From assembly GCA_902763535.1 (NCBI GenBank), contig CACWSG010000002.1, positions 110,415 through 174,414 of the forward strand: a stretch of 64,000 bases of DNA, written 5' to 3'. The notes beneath the pieces were generated by a model that was not told the DNA's origin, did not search any database, and saw only the letters and a list, made by a program, of their open reading frames with translations. The translations under genes were made by a program, and so were the position numbers. Each line of letters starts with the position of its first letter. The first letter of the stretch is position 1. This stretch comes from an uncultured Pseudomonadota bacterium. Its GTDB lineage: Bacteria; Pseudomonadota; Alphaproteobacteria; RF32; CAG-239. Below, in pieces: positions 17,280-26,263 of this stretch.

Positions 17280-17966
17280 TTAAGCACCCCATAAGGCATT
17301 TTTTATATTTTCCTGTAAAAAATTCTCATGTTCTTTTTCAAAATCTTCCCCAAAATCAAAATGGCGCGGTTCACGATAATTTTTTGCAATATTCTGCTCA
17401 ACAGCAACTGCAATATTTTCTTTTTTGTCACTACCGAACAATAATGTCGGTTCTTTACCACCCAAAAGCTCCAAATAGACCTCTGCCAACAATTGAGCAT
17501 CCAACAAAGCTCCGTGATATGTTCTGGCGCTGTTGTCTATATTAAATCTCTTGCACAAAGCATCCAAATTATTATGTCTTCCCGGAAACAATCTTTTAGC
17601 TATTTCCAAAGTATCAATAACATTTTCATTATCAAATTCAGGCTTGCATAATTGCTTCAATTCATAATTTACAAAATTCATATCAAAAGTAGCATTATGT
17701 GCCACCAGTTTTGCATCACCTACAAAATCTATCCACTTATCAGCTATTTTATCAAAAGTCGGATAATCTTTCAAAAAATCATAGGTCAAACCATGAACTT
17801 TAACAACCTCTTCCGGCACATCTCTTTCCGGATTAATATATTCATGAAAAATTACTCCGGTTTGAACATGATCAACCAATTCAACAGCCCCTATCTCAAC
17901 CAATCTGTCTCCTTTATCCGGATAAAAACCGGTTGTTTCGGTATCAAAAACAATCTCTCTCACCAT
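17280..17966 (-). CDS. dnaQ: DNA polymerase III epsilon subunit (3'-5' exonuclease)
   Basis: 228 residues. Proofreading exonuclease of the replicase. DEDDh motifs: FDTETTG (Asp8, Glu10), LVAHNATFDMNFVN and TYHGALLDAQLLAEVY supplying the later His and Asp. The C-terminal tail would hold the polymerase-binding region. The start ATG shares one base with the coaE stop (TAATG), so the two are translationally coupled. This pair next to oriC is a familiar alphaproteobacterial arrangement. Confidence 0.95.
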   Translation of the reverse strand: MVREIVFDTETTGFYPDKGDRLVEIGAVELVDHVQTGVIFHEYINPERDVPEEVVKVHGLTYDFLKDYPTFDKIADKWIDFVGDAKLVAHNATFDMNFVNYELKQLCKPEFDNENVIDTLEIAKRLFPGRHNNLDALCKRFNIDNSARTYHGALLDAQLLAEVYLELLGGKEPTLLFGSDKKENIAVAVEQNIAKNYREPRHFDFGEDFEKEHENFLQENIKNALWGA

Positions 17967-18550
17967 TATTCTCCATTTATTGAATTTAGCAAATTTATCA
18001 TTTCCGCTTTCAAAACACTGATGGGTTTATCTGTATTAATAACAATATCAACCTTATCTTTCTTTTCATCATTACTCATTTGCACATTATCAATACTTGC
18101 AAAATTTTGTGCGCTAACCTTATCTCTGAGCATAACTCGTTTTTTTCTCAGTTCATAATCAGCATCAGCCAAAATTATAAAATCGCAATATTTATCCCAT
18201 TTTTTCTCAAACAACAGGGCAATGTCCAAGAAAACTATAAAATTATTTTTTGCTCCTTTAGTTATCAATTTTCTTATTTTAGCATTTAAGATTGGATATA
18301 TTAAACCCTCTAATTTTGCTAATTTTTTCTTATCATTAAAAACAATTTCCCGTAAATATCTTTTATCGGCAACGCCATTTTTTACACTTCCGGCAAAATT
18401 CTTTTCCAACAACTCTAAAAAATCACCATCTTTATATATAAACCTAACCCATTCATCCACATCATAGACAACATAACCCAACTCTCTTGCTATATTTGCC
18501 AAAGTAGTTTTTCCGCTTCCGATTGATCCGGTTATTCCGATTAAATACAT
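17966..18550 (-). CDS. coaE: Dephospho-CoA kinase
   Basis: 194 residues. Last step of coenzyme A synthesis. P-loop GITGSIGSGKTT at residues 5-16, YDVDEWVR following, and the LDIALLFEKKW helix typical of the family. First gene to the left of the probable origin, transcribed away from it and coupled to dnaQ. Confidence 0.96.
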   Translation of the reverse strand: MYLIGITGSIGSGKTTLANIARELGYVVYDVDEWVRFIYKDGDFLELLEKNFAGSVKNGVADKRYLREIVFNDKKKLAKLEGLIYPILNAKIRKLITKGAKNNFIVFLDIALLFEKKWDKYCDFIILADADYELRKKRVMLRDKVSAQNFASIDNVQMSNDEKKDKVDIVINTDKPISVLKAEMINLLNSINGE

Positions 18551-18920
18551 ATATTCAAATCCTTAAGATACTTATCAACAAATTTGCTTTGCGCTGTGCA
18601 TAATACAGGCTTTTTTTATAATTAGCAAATTTTATTCAACTTATACTAAATTTATAAATCAGACTTATAAACAAGCTCTTTTCTTATCAACAAATGTGCA
18701 TAACTGCAAAGCTAAAAAAAATCAAAAAAAATATTTTAAATTAAAAAACAGAAAGATACCAAAAGCTTTATCGGAGTCGATTTCTAACTTATAAACAAGG
18801 CTGTTTTTGTGTATAATCTATTTATAAAAAATTAATCCACAAAACTCACCGGCACAAACAACTAAAACTATTTTTTTTAAATTTAAAAAGAGGGAAGGCA
18901 ACCTGTTGATAATTTCCGTT
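18551..18920. other. oriC: Probable chromosomal replication origin (oriC)
   Basis: Gene-free, very AT-rich gap between coaE (minus) and rho (plus). DnaA-box-like 9-mers: TTATCAACA at 18572-18580 and 18684-18692 and inverted at 18904-18912; TTATGCACA inverted at 18595-18603 and 18695-18703; TTATACACA inverted at 18808-18816; TTATAAACA at 18665-18673 and 18789-18797. An A/T-only tract (about 18713-18750) is a candidate unwinding element. Gene direction flips exactly here, and parS-like sites plus parAB are 6-8 kb away. This is the best origin candidate in the window. Confidence 0.85.
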
Positions 18921-18948
18921 GACAATTTCAAACAAAATAATATATAAA
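18919..18948 (+). promoter_or_regulatory. rho promoter
   Basis: TTGACA at 18919-18924, 17-base spacer, ATATAA at 18942-18947 (TATATA with 16 bases). A DnaA-box-like 9-mer ends seven bases before the -35 box, so rho transcription may respond to DnaA binding. The first 11 bases also match the start of the 24-bp repeats at 6890 and 7985. Confidence 0.75.
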
Positions 18949-19014
18949 ATTCTTATCAAATCACTTTTGATTTTATATTCGATTTCTTTTCTAACAATCC
19001 AAAAAAAGGTTAAT

Positions 19015-20268
19015 ATGAACTTAAAAGATTTAAAACAAAAATCTCCGGCTGAGTTATTGTCTTTAGCCGAAGACCTCGGAATAGATGATGCTTCATCTTT
19101 ACGCAAACAAGAGTTAATGTTCGGTATTTTACAAAAAACCGTTGGCGAAAATGAGGCTATTAATGCCGAAGGCACTATTGAAGTTATGCAAGACGGCTTT
19201 GGTTTCTTGCGCTCATCTCAATCTAATTATTTGGCTGGTCCTGATGATATTTATGTATCTCCTGCTCAAGTTAAAAAATTCGGGCTTCGCACCGGCGACA
19301 CGGTTGAAGGTGAAATCAGAGCTCCCAAAGAAAACGAAAAATATTTTGCTTTGGTAAAAGTAAATAAAATCAACTTTGATGATCCGGAAAAATCTAAACT
19401 TCGCGTTAATTTTGATAACTTAACCCCGCTTTATCCCACCGAAAAGCTCAACTTTGACATTATCTGCGGTGATAAAGATTATACAACCCGTGTAATTGAT
19501 CTTATTTCTCCTCAAGGTAAAGGGCAGCGTGGTTTGATTGTGGCTCCTCCCCGCACCGGTAAAACCGTTATGTTGCAAAATATTGCTCACGCAATTGCTA
19601 CCAATCACCCTGAATGTTATTTGATGGTGTTGTTGATTGATGAGCGTCCGGAAGAAGTTACCGACATGACCCGCTCAGTCAAAGGCGAAGTTATTTCATC
19701 AACTTTTGATGAACCGGCTACTCGCCATGTTCAAGTTGCCGAAATGGTTATCGAAAAAGCCAAGAGGTTGGTTGAAAACAAAAAAGATGTAGTAATTTTA
19801 CTTGATTCCATTACTCGTTTAGGTCGCGCTTACAACACAGTTATTCCCTCATCAGGCAAGGTATTAACCGGTGGTGTTGATGCCAATGCCTTGCAAAGAC
19901 CAAAACGTTTGCTCGGTGCCGCCCGCAATGTTGAAGAAGGCGGATCTTTAACCATTATTGCAACCGCTCTTATTGATACCGGCTCACGCATGGACGAGGT
20001 TATTTTTGAGGAATTTAAAGGCACCGGTAACTCTGAAATTATCTTGGATAGAAAATTGACCGATAAACGTCTCTTTCCTACCATTGATATTACTCGTTCC
20101 GGAACCCGCAAAGAAGAACTTTTGGTTGATAAAGAAACCTTGACCAAAATGTGGGTATTGCGTCGCGTTCTAATGCAAATGGGCATGACCGACGGCATGG
20201 AATTTTTGCTCGATAAACTAAAAGTCAGCAAAGATAATCAAGATTTCTTTGCCAATATGAATTCTTAG
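19015..20268 (+). CDS. rho: Transcription termination factor Rho
   Basis: 417 residues from ATG at 19015 (AAAAGG upstream); the frame is open to 18919 but that part is promoter. N-terminal helical domain ([14 protein letters not shown]), cold-shock-like RNA-binding domain ([21 protein letters not shown]), then the RecA-type ATPase with [13 protein letters not shown] (Walker A), [13 protein letters not shown] and the Q/R-loop region [13 protein letters not shown]. Hexameric helicase ending transcription. In alphaproteobacteria rho commonly lies next to mnmE near the origin, as here. Confidence 0.98.
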   Translation: MNLKDLKQKSPAELLSLAEDLGIDDASSLRKQELMFGILQKTVGENEAINAEGTIEVMQDGFGFLRSSQSNYLAGPDDIYVSPAQVKKFGLRTGDTVEGEIRAPKENEKYFALVKVNKINFDDPEKSKLRVNFDNLTPLYPTEKLNFDIICGDKDYTTRVIDLISPQGKGQRGLIVAPPRTGKTVMLQNIAHAIATNHPECYLMVLLIDERPEEVTDMTRSVKGEVISSTFDEPATRHVQVAEMVIEKAKRLVENKKDVVILLDSITRLGRAYNTVIPSSGKVLTGGVDANALQRPKRLLGAARNVEEGGSLTIIATALIDTGSRMDEVIFEEFKGTGNSEIILDRKLTDKRLFPTIDITRSGTRKEELLVDKETLTKMWVLRRVLMQMGMTDGMEFLLDKLKVSKDNQDFFANMNS

Positions 20269-20290
20269 AGATTTATAATATCACTATTAA

Positions 20291-20320
20291 AAAACCCTGC
20301 TCTTCAGCAGGGTTTATTTT
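20291..20320. terminator. Bidirectional terminator, rho / XRE regulator
   Basis: Stem AAACCCTGCT / AGCAGGGTTT with CTTC loop and A/T tracts on both sides, between the rho stop and the convergent XRE gene stop. Confidence 0.92.
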
Positions 20321-20548
20321 TTAGCGGTCTATCAACTCAATTTTCCAATCTCTATGATAAAAATGCAGCAAGTGTCTTATCGCTTTCCACGAGCAAACAC
20401 CGCCGTTTTCCATGTCATTTAATTTTTGCAAAGATATATTGGTTTGCAAGGCAACATCAGATTGGCTCAAGCCTTTTTCTTGACGCACTTTTATCAATTC
20501 TTTATAAATTCGCAACCTTACATCTTTTTTAAAAGTTATGTTATCCAT
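20321..20548 (-). CDS. Small XRE-family HTH regulator
   Basis: 75 residues, a single helix-turn-helix domain: KVRQEKGLSQSDVALQTNISLQKLNDMENGG, followed by a short tail rich in His, Trp and Lys. No partner toxin or phage gene is adjacent. The ATG has GGGAG eight bases upstream, and that ribosome site is complementary to a strand in the structured leader (20605-20613), so translation is probably switched. Target genes unknown. Confidence 0.85.
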   Translation of the reverse strand: MDNITFKKDVRLRIYKELIKVRQEKGLSQSDVALQTNISLQKLNDMENGGVCSWKAIRHLLHFYHRDWKIELIDR

Positions 20549-20713
20549 AATACTAACTCCCTGATTGTTATTAAAACAAAACCGCCTTGAAACTCATCAA
20601 GGCGGGGAGTTAGCAACTGTCAAGATAACAGTCCGGCGTATTCTTTATATTCCGCCGGCTCCCCTTTCGGAGAGTTATTTATCTTGAGGAGTTGCTACAC
20701 TCCGCAAAGGCCT
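20549..20713 (-). promoter_or_regulatory. Three-way-junction leader RNA with terminator and SD-pairing strand
   Basis: Minus-strand RNA before the XRE gene. Basal stem: 20690-20703 with 20606-20618 (13 pairs, one bulge) and 20679-20687 with 20620-20628 (nine pairs). Two hairpins close the junction: CTCTCC-GAAA-GGGGAG (20659-20674, GNRA loop) and CCGGCG/CGCCGG (20633-20658). An intrinsic terminator follows at 20573-20605. The strand CTAACTCCC (20605-20613) is exactly complementary to GGGAGTTAG (20553-20561) at the ribosome site. The 5' arm can alternatively fold alone (GGAGT/ACTCC). Not matched to a riboswitch class I know; a small RNA with its own terminator is the main alternative. Confidence 0.65.
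20573..20605 (-). terminator. Terminator hairpin inside XRE leader
   Basis: Minus-strand stem CCGCCTTGA / TCAAGGCGG, six-base loop, then TTTTGTTTT. Perfect nine-bp stem located 25 bases before the XRE start codon. Confidence 0.85.
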
Positions 20714-20734
20714 TTCACCTTTACAAATCAAAGA

Positions 20735-21400
20735 TTAGGCAAAATCATGATAGAAATCAAGCAAAATCTTTTTTGCTTCGCGCATATCATCAACCATAAA
20801 ATCAGGTCGCAAATCTTCAACTAATTTTTTAACTTCGGGCGTATTATATTTAACAAAAGCAATAACTTTCATACCCGCCTTTTGTGCTGCCATTACCCCG
20901 ACGGTAGAATCTTCCACAACGATTGCATCTTGCGGATTATATCCCATTTTTTGGGCCGCATATAAAAATAAATCCGGTTCCGGTTTGCCATGTTCTACCA
21001 TATCAGAAGTAAACAACCTTGTTTCATCAAAATATTTATCAGCTCCGGTTTGTTTTATTTTGCGTATAGCTCTTTCCAAAATACTGCCGGTTGCAATGCA
21101 TTGATCAAAGTTTTGCAACTTAAAAATATCTTCTATAAATGGAGTAAGCTCAATTTGCGGCAAAGTTTCAATATCTCTTTGATGTGCATTTTGCCAAAAA
21201 GCCTCATCAACATTCAGATTTAAATTTTTTAGACTTTTTTCCTTATCGTGCTCACTGATTCCGCCGATATATTTGTATGCTTTGTTAAAATCCCAATCAA
21301 CCCCATAATCGCGTTGCAAAAAATACAAACGATTTTCAATCCATAATTTTTCGGTATCGGCAATCACCCCGTCAAAATCCCAAATGATTAATTTTTTCAT
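20735..21400 (-). CDS. HAD-IA hydrolase, beta-phosphoglucomutase-like
   Basis: 221 residues. IWDFDGVIADTE gives the nucleophile Asp8 and Asp10, a helical cap follows, ATGSILERA is motif II, GKPEPDLFLYAAQKMG contains the motif III Lys, and VVEDSTVGVMAAQKAGM is motif IV. Belongs to the HAD-IA subfamily with beta-phosphoglucomutase and sugar-phosphate phosphatases. The substrate is unknown. Upstream of, and on the same strand as, the structured leader and XRE gene, so the leader may be reached by read-through from here. Confidence 0.88.
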   Translation of the reverse strand: MKKLIIWDFDGVIADTEKLWIENRLYFLQRDYGVDWDFNKAYKYIGGISEHDKEKSLKNLNLNVDEAFWQNAHQRDIETLPQIELTPFIEDIFKLQNFDQCIATGSILERAIRKIKQTGADKYFDETRLFTSDMVEHGKPEPDLFLYAAQKMGYNPQDAIVVEDSTVGVMAAQKAGMKVIAFVKYNTPEVKKLVEDLRPDFMVDDMREAKKILLDFYHDFA

Positions 21401-21522
21401 TTTTTACTCCAAAATTTCGAGTCCGTCCCAAGGTCCCACAAAAGAATCTTGACCAATCTACGATACTTTTATTAAAAAAATCTAAAAACGCGTCCTGAGT
21501 CAAAAAAACACACCTTTTGTGC

Positions 21523-21551
21523 TTGCATCATTTTATAAAATATTTTAATAC
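21523..21551 (+). promoter_or_regulatory. mnmE promoter
   Basis: TTGCAT at 21523-21528, 17-base spacer, TAATAC at 21546-21551, twenty bases before the mnmE start. Confidence 0.6.
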
Positions 21552-21571
21552 TTTTGCTCAAGAGGTGCAAA

Positions 21572-22903
21572 ATGGACAACCAAACAATTTATGCTTTATC
21601 AACCATACAAGGTCGCTCCGGAGTGGCCGTTATTCGCATATCCGGTAGCTCAGCTTTACAAGCCGTAAAATTGTTAACCGATATTGATACAAAACACATC
21701 AAACCGCGTTATGCTTACTTTGCAACCATCAAAAATCAATCCGGACAATCTTTGGATCAAGCTCTTGTTCTATATTTTAAATCTCCTCAGTCATTCACCG
21801 GTGAAGATATTGTTGAGTTGCAAACTCATGGCTCCCGTGCGGTAATCAATTCGGTCTTGTCAGTCTTGTCAGAAATTGACGGGTTTCGCTATGCTTTGGC
21901 TGGAGAGTTTTCCAAACGCGCTTTTTATAATCACAAAATGGATTTAACTCAGGCCGAAGGATTGGCTGATTTGATAGATGCCGAAACTTCCGAGCAACAA
22001 AAATTTGCCATGCGCCAAATGGAAGGTTCCCTAAAAAATCTCTATGAAGGTTGGCGCGAGCAGTTGTTACAAGTTTTGGCTCACTTAGAAGCCTATATAG
22101 ATTTTCCTGATGAGGAACTGCCTAATGATGTTGTAAAAAATTTAGAAAACAGCGTATTTAAAATTAAAAATGCCATTTTGCAACACTTAGACTCTTCTCA
22201 AGCCGGAGAATCTATGCGTGATGGTTTCAGAGTGGTTATCTTGGGCGCACCTAATTCCGGTAAGTCATCTCTTATCAATACTCTTACCTCAAGAGAAGCT
22301 GTTATTGTTTCAGATATTGCCGGCACCACCCGCGATGCAGTTGATATTCACATGGATATCAAAGGTTATCCGGTAATTTTTACCGACACCGCCGGAATTC
22401 GTGAAACTGACGAAGAAATCGAGCAAAAAGGTATTGCCATTGCCTATGACAAAGCTCAAGAGGGTGATTTAATCATAAATTTGTTTGATGCTTCAACAAA
22501 CACTCCGCAACAGTTTGAAAATATTACCAAATCAAAAACCATTTTGGTTGCCAACAAGATAGATAAACTAACCTCTAATCAAATTGCACAATTGCAACAA
22601 CAAGGAATTATTACCATATCAGCCAAGCAAAAAATCGGTATAGATGTTTTGCTAAACACCATAGCCGACAATATCAAAAATCGTGTTGCTTCAGGTTCCG
22701 GTTTATTGATAACTCGCCATCGTTATCGTGAAGCCTTAAAGAACACGGTTAATTATCTGAATAACTTTAATTTTGCCAAAGAAATAGAATTATCTGCCGA
22801 AGATATTCGTCTTGCCTCGCGTGAGCTTGGCAAAATCACCGGATTTATTGAGGTTGATGAGATATTAGATAAAATCTTCGGTTCTTTTTGTATTGGTAAA
22901 TAG
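21572..22903 (+). CDS. mnmE: tRNA modification GTPase MnmE
   Basis: 443 residues from ATG at 21572 (AGAGG upstream). With MnmG it forms the complex adding (carboxymethyl)aminomethyl groups to U34 of certain tRNAs. N-terminal THF-binding domain (TIYALSTIQGRSGVAVIRISG), central helical domain, and a G domain with GAPNSGKSS, DIAGTTRD, DTAG and NKID; the essential C-terminal CIGK is present. Followed by mnmG after one opposite-strand gene. High certainty. Confidence 0.98.
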   Translation: MDNQTIYALSTIQGRSGVAVIRISGSSALQAVKLLTDIDTKHIKPRYAYFATIKNQSGQSLDQALVLYFKSPQSFTGEDIVELQTHGSRAVINSVLSVLSEIDGFRYALAGEFSKRAFYNHKMDLTQAEGLADLIDAETSEQQKFAMRQMEGSLKNLYEGWREQLLQVLAHLEAYIDFPDEELPNDVVKNLENSVFKIKNAILQHLDSSQAGESMRDGFRVVILGAPNSGKSSLINTLTSREAVIVSDIAGTTRDAVDIHMDIKGYPVIFTDTAGIRETDEEIEQKGIAIAYDKAQEGDLIINLFDASTNTPQQFENITKSKTILVANKIDKLTSNQIAQLQQQGIITISAKQKIGIDVLLNTIADNIKNRVASGSGLLITRHRYREALKNTVNYLNNFNFAKEIELSAEDIRLASRELGKITGFIEVDEILDKIFGSFCIGK

Positions 22904-23470
22904 TTACAACTTATATATATACAAATTGCCGAACATCAAAAACTTGCGGGTTTTGATTTCTTCAATCAAAGGCAAATTTGCAATACTGAAAGTATTTGAA
23001 TATACCAACACCCCTTTTTTACATTCACTTTTCACTTTTTCACCAAATCTTTCCATCAAAGGCGCCATCAAAAAACATACAATAATGTCAGCATCTGCAA
23101 AAGAATAATCAAACATATCTTGGCACAATAAGGTGATATTGTTAAGTTTGCGACTTTTAATTTTTGCTGTTTTATACAAACCTTTATTCCATTCTATGCC
23201 GACAAATGAATGTTGCGGAAAAGCCTTAGCCAGCTTTATCAGCAAATCTGCCGTTCCACATCCGGGATCTAATATTGTCATAGATGTAGAGCTTTCTTTT
23301 AATAGTTTTGCTATTCTTGCAAACTCAATTTTTTTGGTTTGGCCAAAACTTGGTACAAACGGCGGATAATTACGATAGCCTTTTACAAAAAATAGCTTAC
23401 CTATTACCAAACACAGCCACAAAGCCAGTGCCAATAAAACAACTTCAAGCAATATCGCTAACCAAATCAT
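22904..23470 (-). CDS. Membrane-anchored SAM-dependent methyltransferase-like protein
   Basis: 188 residues. One N-terminal membrane helix (IWLAILLEVVLLALALWLCLVIG), then a class I methyltransferase fold: motif I ILDPGCGTADLLIKLAKA, acidic strand end VGIEWN and DADIIVCFLMAPLM. The protein is short and the substrate cannot be inferred. Ends base-to-base against the mnmE stop on the opposite strand and interrupts the otherwise collinear mnmE-mnmG pair. Confidence 0.8.
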   Translation of the reverse strand: MIWLAILLEVVLLALALWLCLVIGKLFFVKGYRNYPPFVPSFGQTKKIEFARIAKLLKESSTSMTILDPGCGTADLLIKLAKAFPQHSFVGIEWNKGLYKTAKIKSRKLNNITLLCQDMFDYSFADADIIVCFLMAPLMERFGEKVKSECKKGVLVYSNTFSIANLPLIEEIKTRKFLMFGNLYIYKL

Positions 23471-23574
23471 AAAAACCTCCTTGCTAAAATCTATATAGAT
23501 TGCCTTAAATTTTGGTTAAAACATCTTGAAAATAAAATAAAAATAAGCTAAACAACGACTCCAAGTGAGGAAAA

Positions 23575-25419
23575 ATGAAAGAGTCTTTTGATGTTATAGT
23601 TGTTGGCGGAGGTCATGCCGGTTGCGAAGCAGCCGCGGCATCGGCACGCATGAATGCCGACACTTTGTTGATTACCCATAAAATCGCCACCATTGGTGAA
23701 ATGTCTTGCAATCCGGCAATCGGCGGTTTGGGCAAAGGTCATCTGGTTAGAGAAATTGATGCGCTTGACGGTTTGATGGGGCGTGTAATTGACAAAGCCG
23801 GTATTCAATTTAGAATGCTTAACGCCTCAAAAGGTCCGGCTGTTCGTGGTCCCCGCGCCCAAGCTGATAGAGATTTGTATAAAAAATATATGCAAGAGGA
23901 GTTGCAAAACCAACCTAACCTCACAATTTATGAAGCGTCGGTTGAAGGACTATCTTTTGATAATAATGAGATGAAAGGCGTTATCTTGGCCGACGGAACA
24001 ATCATTAACTCTAAAAGCGTTGTTCTCACTTCCGGAACTTTTCTCAATGGGGTTATGTTTGTTGGCCATGAAACATCAATAGGTGGCAGAATTGGTGATG
24101 AAACTTGTCGTGGTATAACACCGTATTTAAAACAACACGGTTTAAGCTTGGGACGGCTTAAGACCGGAACTCCGGCTCGACTCAACGGACAAACCATCAA
24201 TTTTGACATACTTGAAAAGCAGGATGGTGATATCAATCCAGTGCCGTTTTCTTTTTTAACCAAGGAAATTACCGCTCCGCAAATAAGCTGTTTTATCACA
24301 CACACCAACGAACAGACTCACAAGATTATTCGCGACAACTTTAACAAGTGCGCTTTGTTTTCCGGACTGATAACCGGAGTTGGTCCGCGCTATTGCCCCA
24401 GCATAGAAGATAAATTGGTTAAGTTTGCTGACCGAACTTCTCATCAAATTTTTCTTGAGCCTGAGGGGCTGAATACCAATGTTGTTTATCCCAACGGCAT
24501 TTCAACCTCACTGCCGGCCGATATTCAGTCCGAATTTATTCATACTATTAAAGGACTGGAAAATGTTGAAATTTTGCGACCGGCTTATGCTATTGAATAT
24601 GACTATGTAAATCCGCAAGAGTTAACACATTGTTTGGAATGTAAAAAGATTCCTCATCTGTTTTTAGCCGGACAAATAAATGGTACAACCGGCTATGAAG
24701 AGGCTGCCGCCCAAGGACTGCTTGCCGGCATAAATGCTGCTTTAAAAGCCGCGAACACTGATTCTGAATTTTATGTAGATCGTTCGGAAGGCTACATGGG
24801 AGTCATGGTTGATGACCTTATTACCAAAGGTGTTGATGAACCTTATCGTATGTTTACCTCTCGTTCGGAGTATCGTTTATTTCTGCGTGCCGATAATGCA
24901 GATATGCGCCTTACCGAAAAAGGTTACAATATTGGTTGTGTCGGCGCGAATCGGTACGGTGTATTTAAAGCAAAAAAGGAATCGGTAGAAAGTTTTCGGC
25001 AGTTAAGTCATAGTTTAACCACAACAGTTAACACCTTGCAAAACCACAATATAAATCACGACACCTCGCGACGCAGTTGTTATGATTTGTTATCATATAA
25101 CGATGTTTCACATGAAACTATTCTAAAAATTTGGCCGCAATTAGAAAGTGTTAGCGCCGAAAGTTATGAGCAAATTGAAATTGAAGCTCGCTATTCGGGA
25201 TATATCAAAAGGCAATTGGCTGACATTGAAGTGTTTAAAAAAGACGAAAATCTAAAATTACGCGACGACATCGATTATAACAAAATCGGCGGATTGTCTC
25301 GAGAAATGGTAGCAAAACTATCAAAAGTAAGACCCGCTACCATTGGTGAAGCTTCGCGTATATCTGGTGTAACACCGGCAGCCATAACCGCCCTTCTTGG
25401 CTATTTGAAAAACAATTAA
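23575..25419 (+). CDS. mnmG: tRNA uridine-5-carboxymethylaminomethyl synthesis enzyme MnmG
   Basis: 614 residues, full length. FAD-binding partner of MnmE. N-terminal dinucleotide motif [13 protein letters not shown], the [23 protein letters not shown] signature, GTPARLNG, and the C-terminal SGYIKRQ/GLSREM blocks with the final helical MnmE-binding region. GTGAGG precedes the ATG. A parS-like palindrome lies inside the 3' part (25104-25119). Confidence 0.98.
   Translation: MKESFDVIVVGGGHAGCEAAAASARMNADTLLITHKIATIGEMSCNPAIGGLGKGHLVREIDALDGLMGRVIDKAGIQFRMLNASKGPAVRGPRAQADRDLYKKYMQEELQNQPNLTIYEASVEGLSFDNNEMKGVILADGTIINSKSVVLTSGTFLNGVMFVGHETSIGGRIGDETCRGITPYLKQHGLSLGRLKTGTPARLNGQTINFDILEKQDGDINPVPFSFLTKEITAPQISCFITHTNEQTHKIIRDNFNKCALFSGLITGVGPRYCPSIEDKLVKFADRTSHQIFLEPEGLNTNVVYPNGISTSLPADIQSEFIHTIKGLENVEILRPAYAIEYDYVNPQELTHCLECKKIPHLFLAGQINGTTGYEEAAAQGLLAGINAALKAANTDSEFYVDRSEGYMGVMVDDLITKGVDEPYRMFTSRSEYRLFLRADNADMRLTEKGYNIGCVGANRYGVFKAKKESVESFRQLSHSLTTTVNTLQNHNINHDTSRRSCYDLLSYNDVSHETILKIWPQLESVSAESYEQIEIEARYSGYIKRQLADIEVFKKDENLKLRDDIDYNKIGGLSREMVAKLSKVRPATIGEASRISGVTPAAITALLGYLKNN
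25104..25119. other. parS: parS-like ParB-binding site 1
   Basis: TGTTTCACATGAAACT differs at two of 16 positions from the widely conserved parS palindrome TGTTTCACGTGAAACA. Lies inside mnmG, 1.9 kb before parB. Confidence 0.75.
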
Positions 25420-25612
25420 GTTTCGTTTTACAATCTGAATTGATTCATTTTCCAAATTTACTACTCTAACTATGTAATTTTATTTAATAAAAAGAGTCAA
25501 TATCACCTGTTTAATGTATTGAATTTAAAAGATTTGTTTCTTTGACGGAAATTTGTTGTTTATAATTCATTTTTTGCTTTTAAATGTCGATAAAAAAGTG
25601 TAAAAAAAAATC

Positions 25613-26263
25613 ATGAAAAATCTGAGAGAAAAAATCATTGTTTCATGTGAAACATCACCGGACCTAAAATGCTACCAATCAATTTTGATTGAGTGGCAAA
25701 AAAAGTTTAACTTGGTGAGTAAAAACAGCTTGAACGATGCTTGGGTTCGTCATTTTTTAGATTCGGCACAAATTTGTGAATATATCCCCGATGATGCAAG
25801 AGAAATGGTTGATTTTGGCTCTGGAGCTGGCTTTCCGGGTCTTGTTGTAGCGGTTTTAACTAAAAACAGAACGCCGTATTTAAATATAACACTGGTTGAA
25901 AGCATTAAGAAAAAAACACTGTTTTTAAATGAAGTTTCTGCAAAGCTTAAGTTGCACGCGCGAATCGAAAACGAGAGAATCGAAAATTTAGCTAAAAAAA
26001 CTTATGATGTGATAACTTCGCGCGCAATGTGTTCTTTGGATAAATTGCTGGATTATGCCCTGCCGTTTTGCGGCAAAAAAACGATTTGCATTTTTCCCAA
26101 AGGAAAGAGCTATGCAGAAGAAATTGCCGCAGCACAAAAACTTTACAGTTTTAAATGTGAAACAAAAGACAATCTTTTTTCAGATGAAGGAAAAATTTTA
26201 CTTATAACCGATATAAAACCATTAAAAGGAGAAAATAATGCCAAGAATACTCGCAATCGCTAA
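25613..26263 (+). CDS. rsmG: 16S rRNA (guanine-527-N7)-methyltransferase
   Basis: 216 residues. Methylates G527 of 16S rRNA. SAM-binding DFGSGAGFPGLVVA near residue 65 and VRHFLDSAQICEYI upstream are family signatures, with TSRAMCSLDKLL further on. Second parS-like site (25639-25654) lies at codons 9-14. The last 26 bases overlap parA, so the two are translationally coupled. Confidence 0.95.
   Translation: MKNLREKIIVSCETSPDLKCYQSILIEWQKKFNLVSKNSLNDAWVRHFLDSAQICEYIPDDAREMVDFGSGAGFPGLVVAVLTKNRTPYLNITLVESIKKKTLFLNEVSAKLKLHARIENERIENLAKKTYDVITSRAMCSLDKLLDYALPFCGKKTICIFPKGKSYAEEIAAAQKLYSFKCETKDNLFSDEGKILLITDIKPLKGENNAKNTRNR
25639..25654. other. parS: parS-like ParB-binding site 2
   Basis: TGTTTCATGTGAAACA differs at one of 16 positions from consensus TGTTTCACGTGAAACA. 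Reverse-complemented it is TGTTTCACATGAAACA, matching site 1 at 15 of 16, so both may follow one local consensus. Lies in rsmG, 600 bases before parA. Confidence 0.85.

Noticed and set aside
18605..18760. Possible small genes in the oriC gap
   Set aside because: No frame of useful length with a ribosome site; composition is almost pure A/T and dominated by DnaA-box-like words.
18919..19014. Upstream extension of Rho
   Set aside because: The added residues are hydrophobic and AT-driven and overlap a good promoter; family N-terminus matches ATG at 19015.
20582..20605. Hammerhead ribozyme core (the CTTGATGAG word in the XRE leader)
   Set aside because: The required GAAA and cleavage-site elements are not in the right places; the word belongs to the terminator hairpin.
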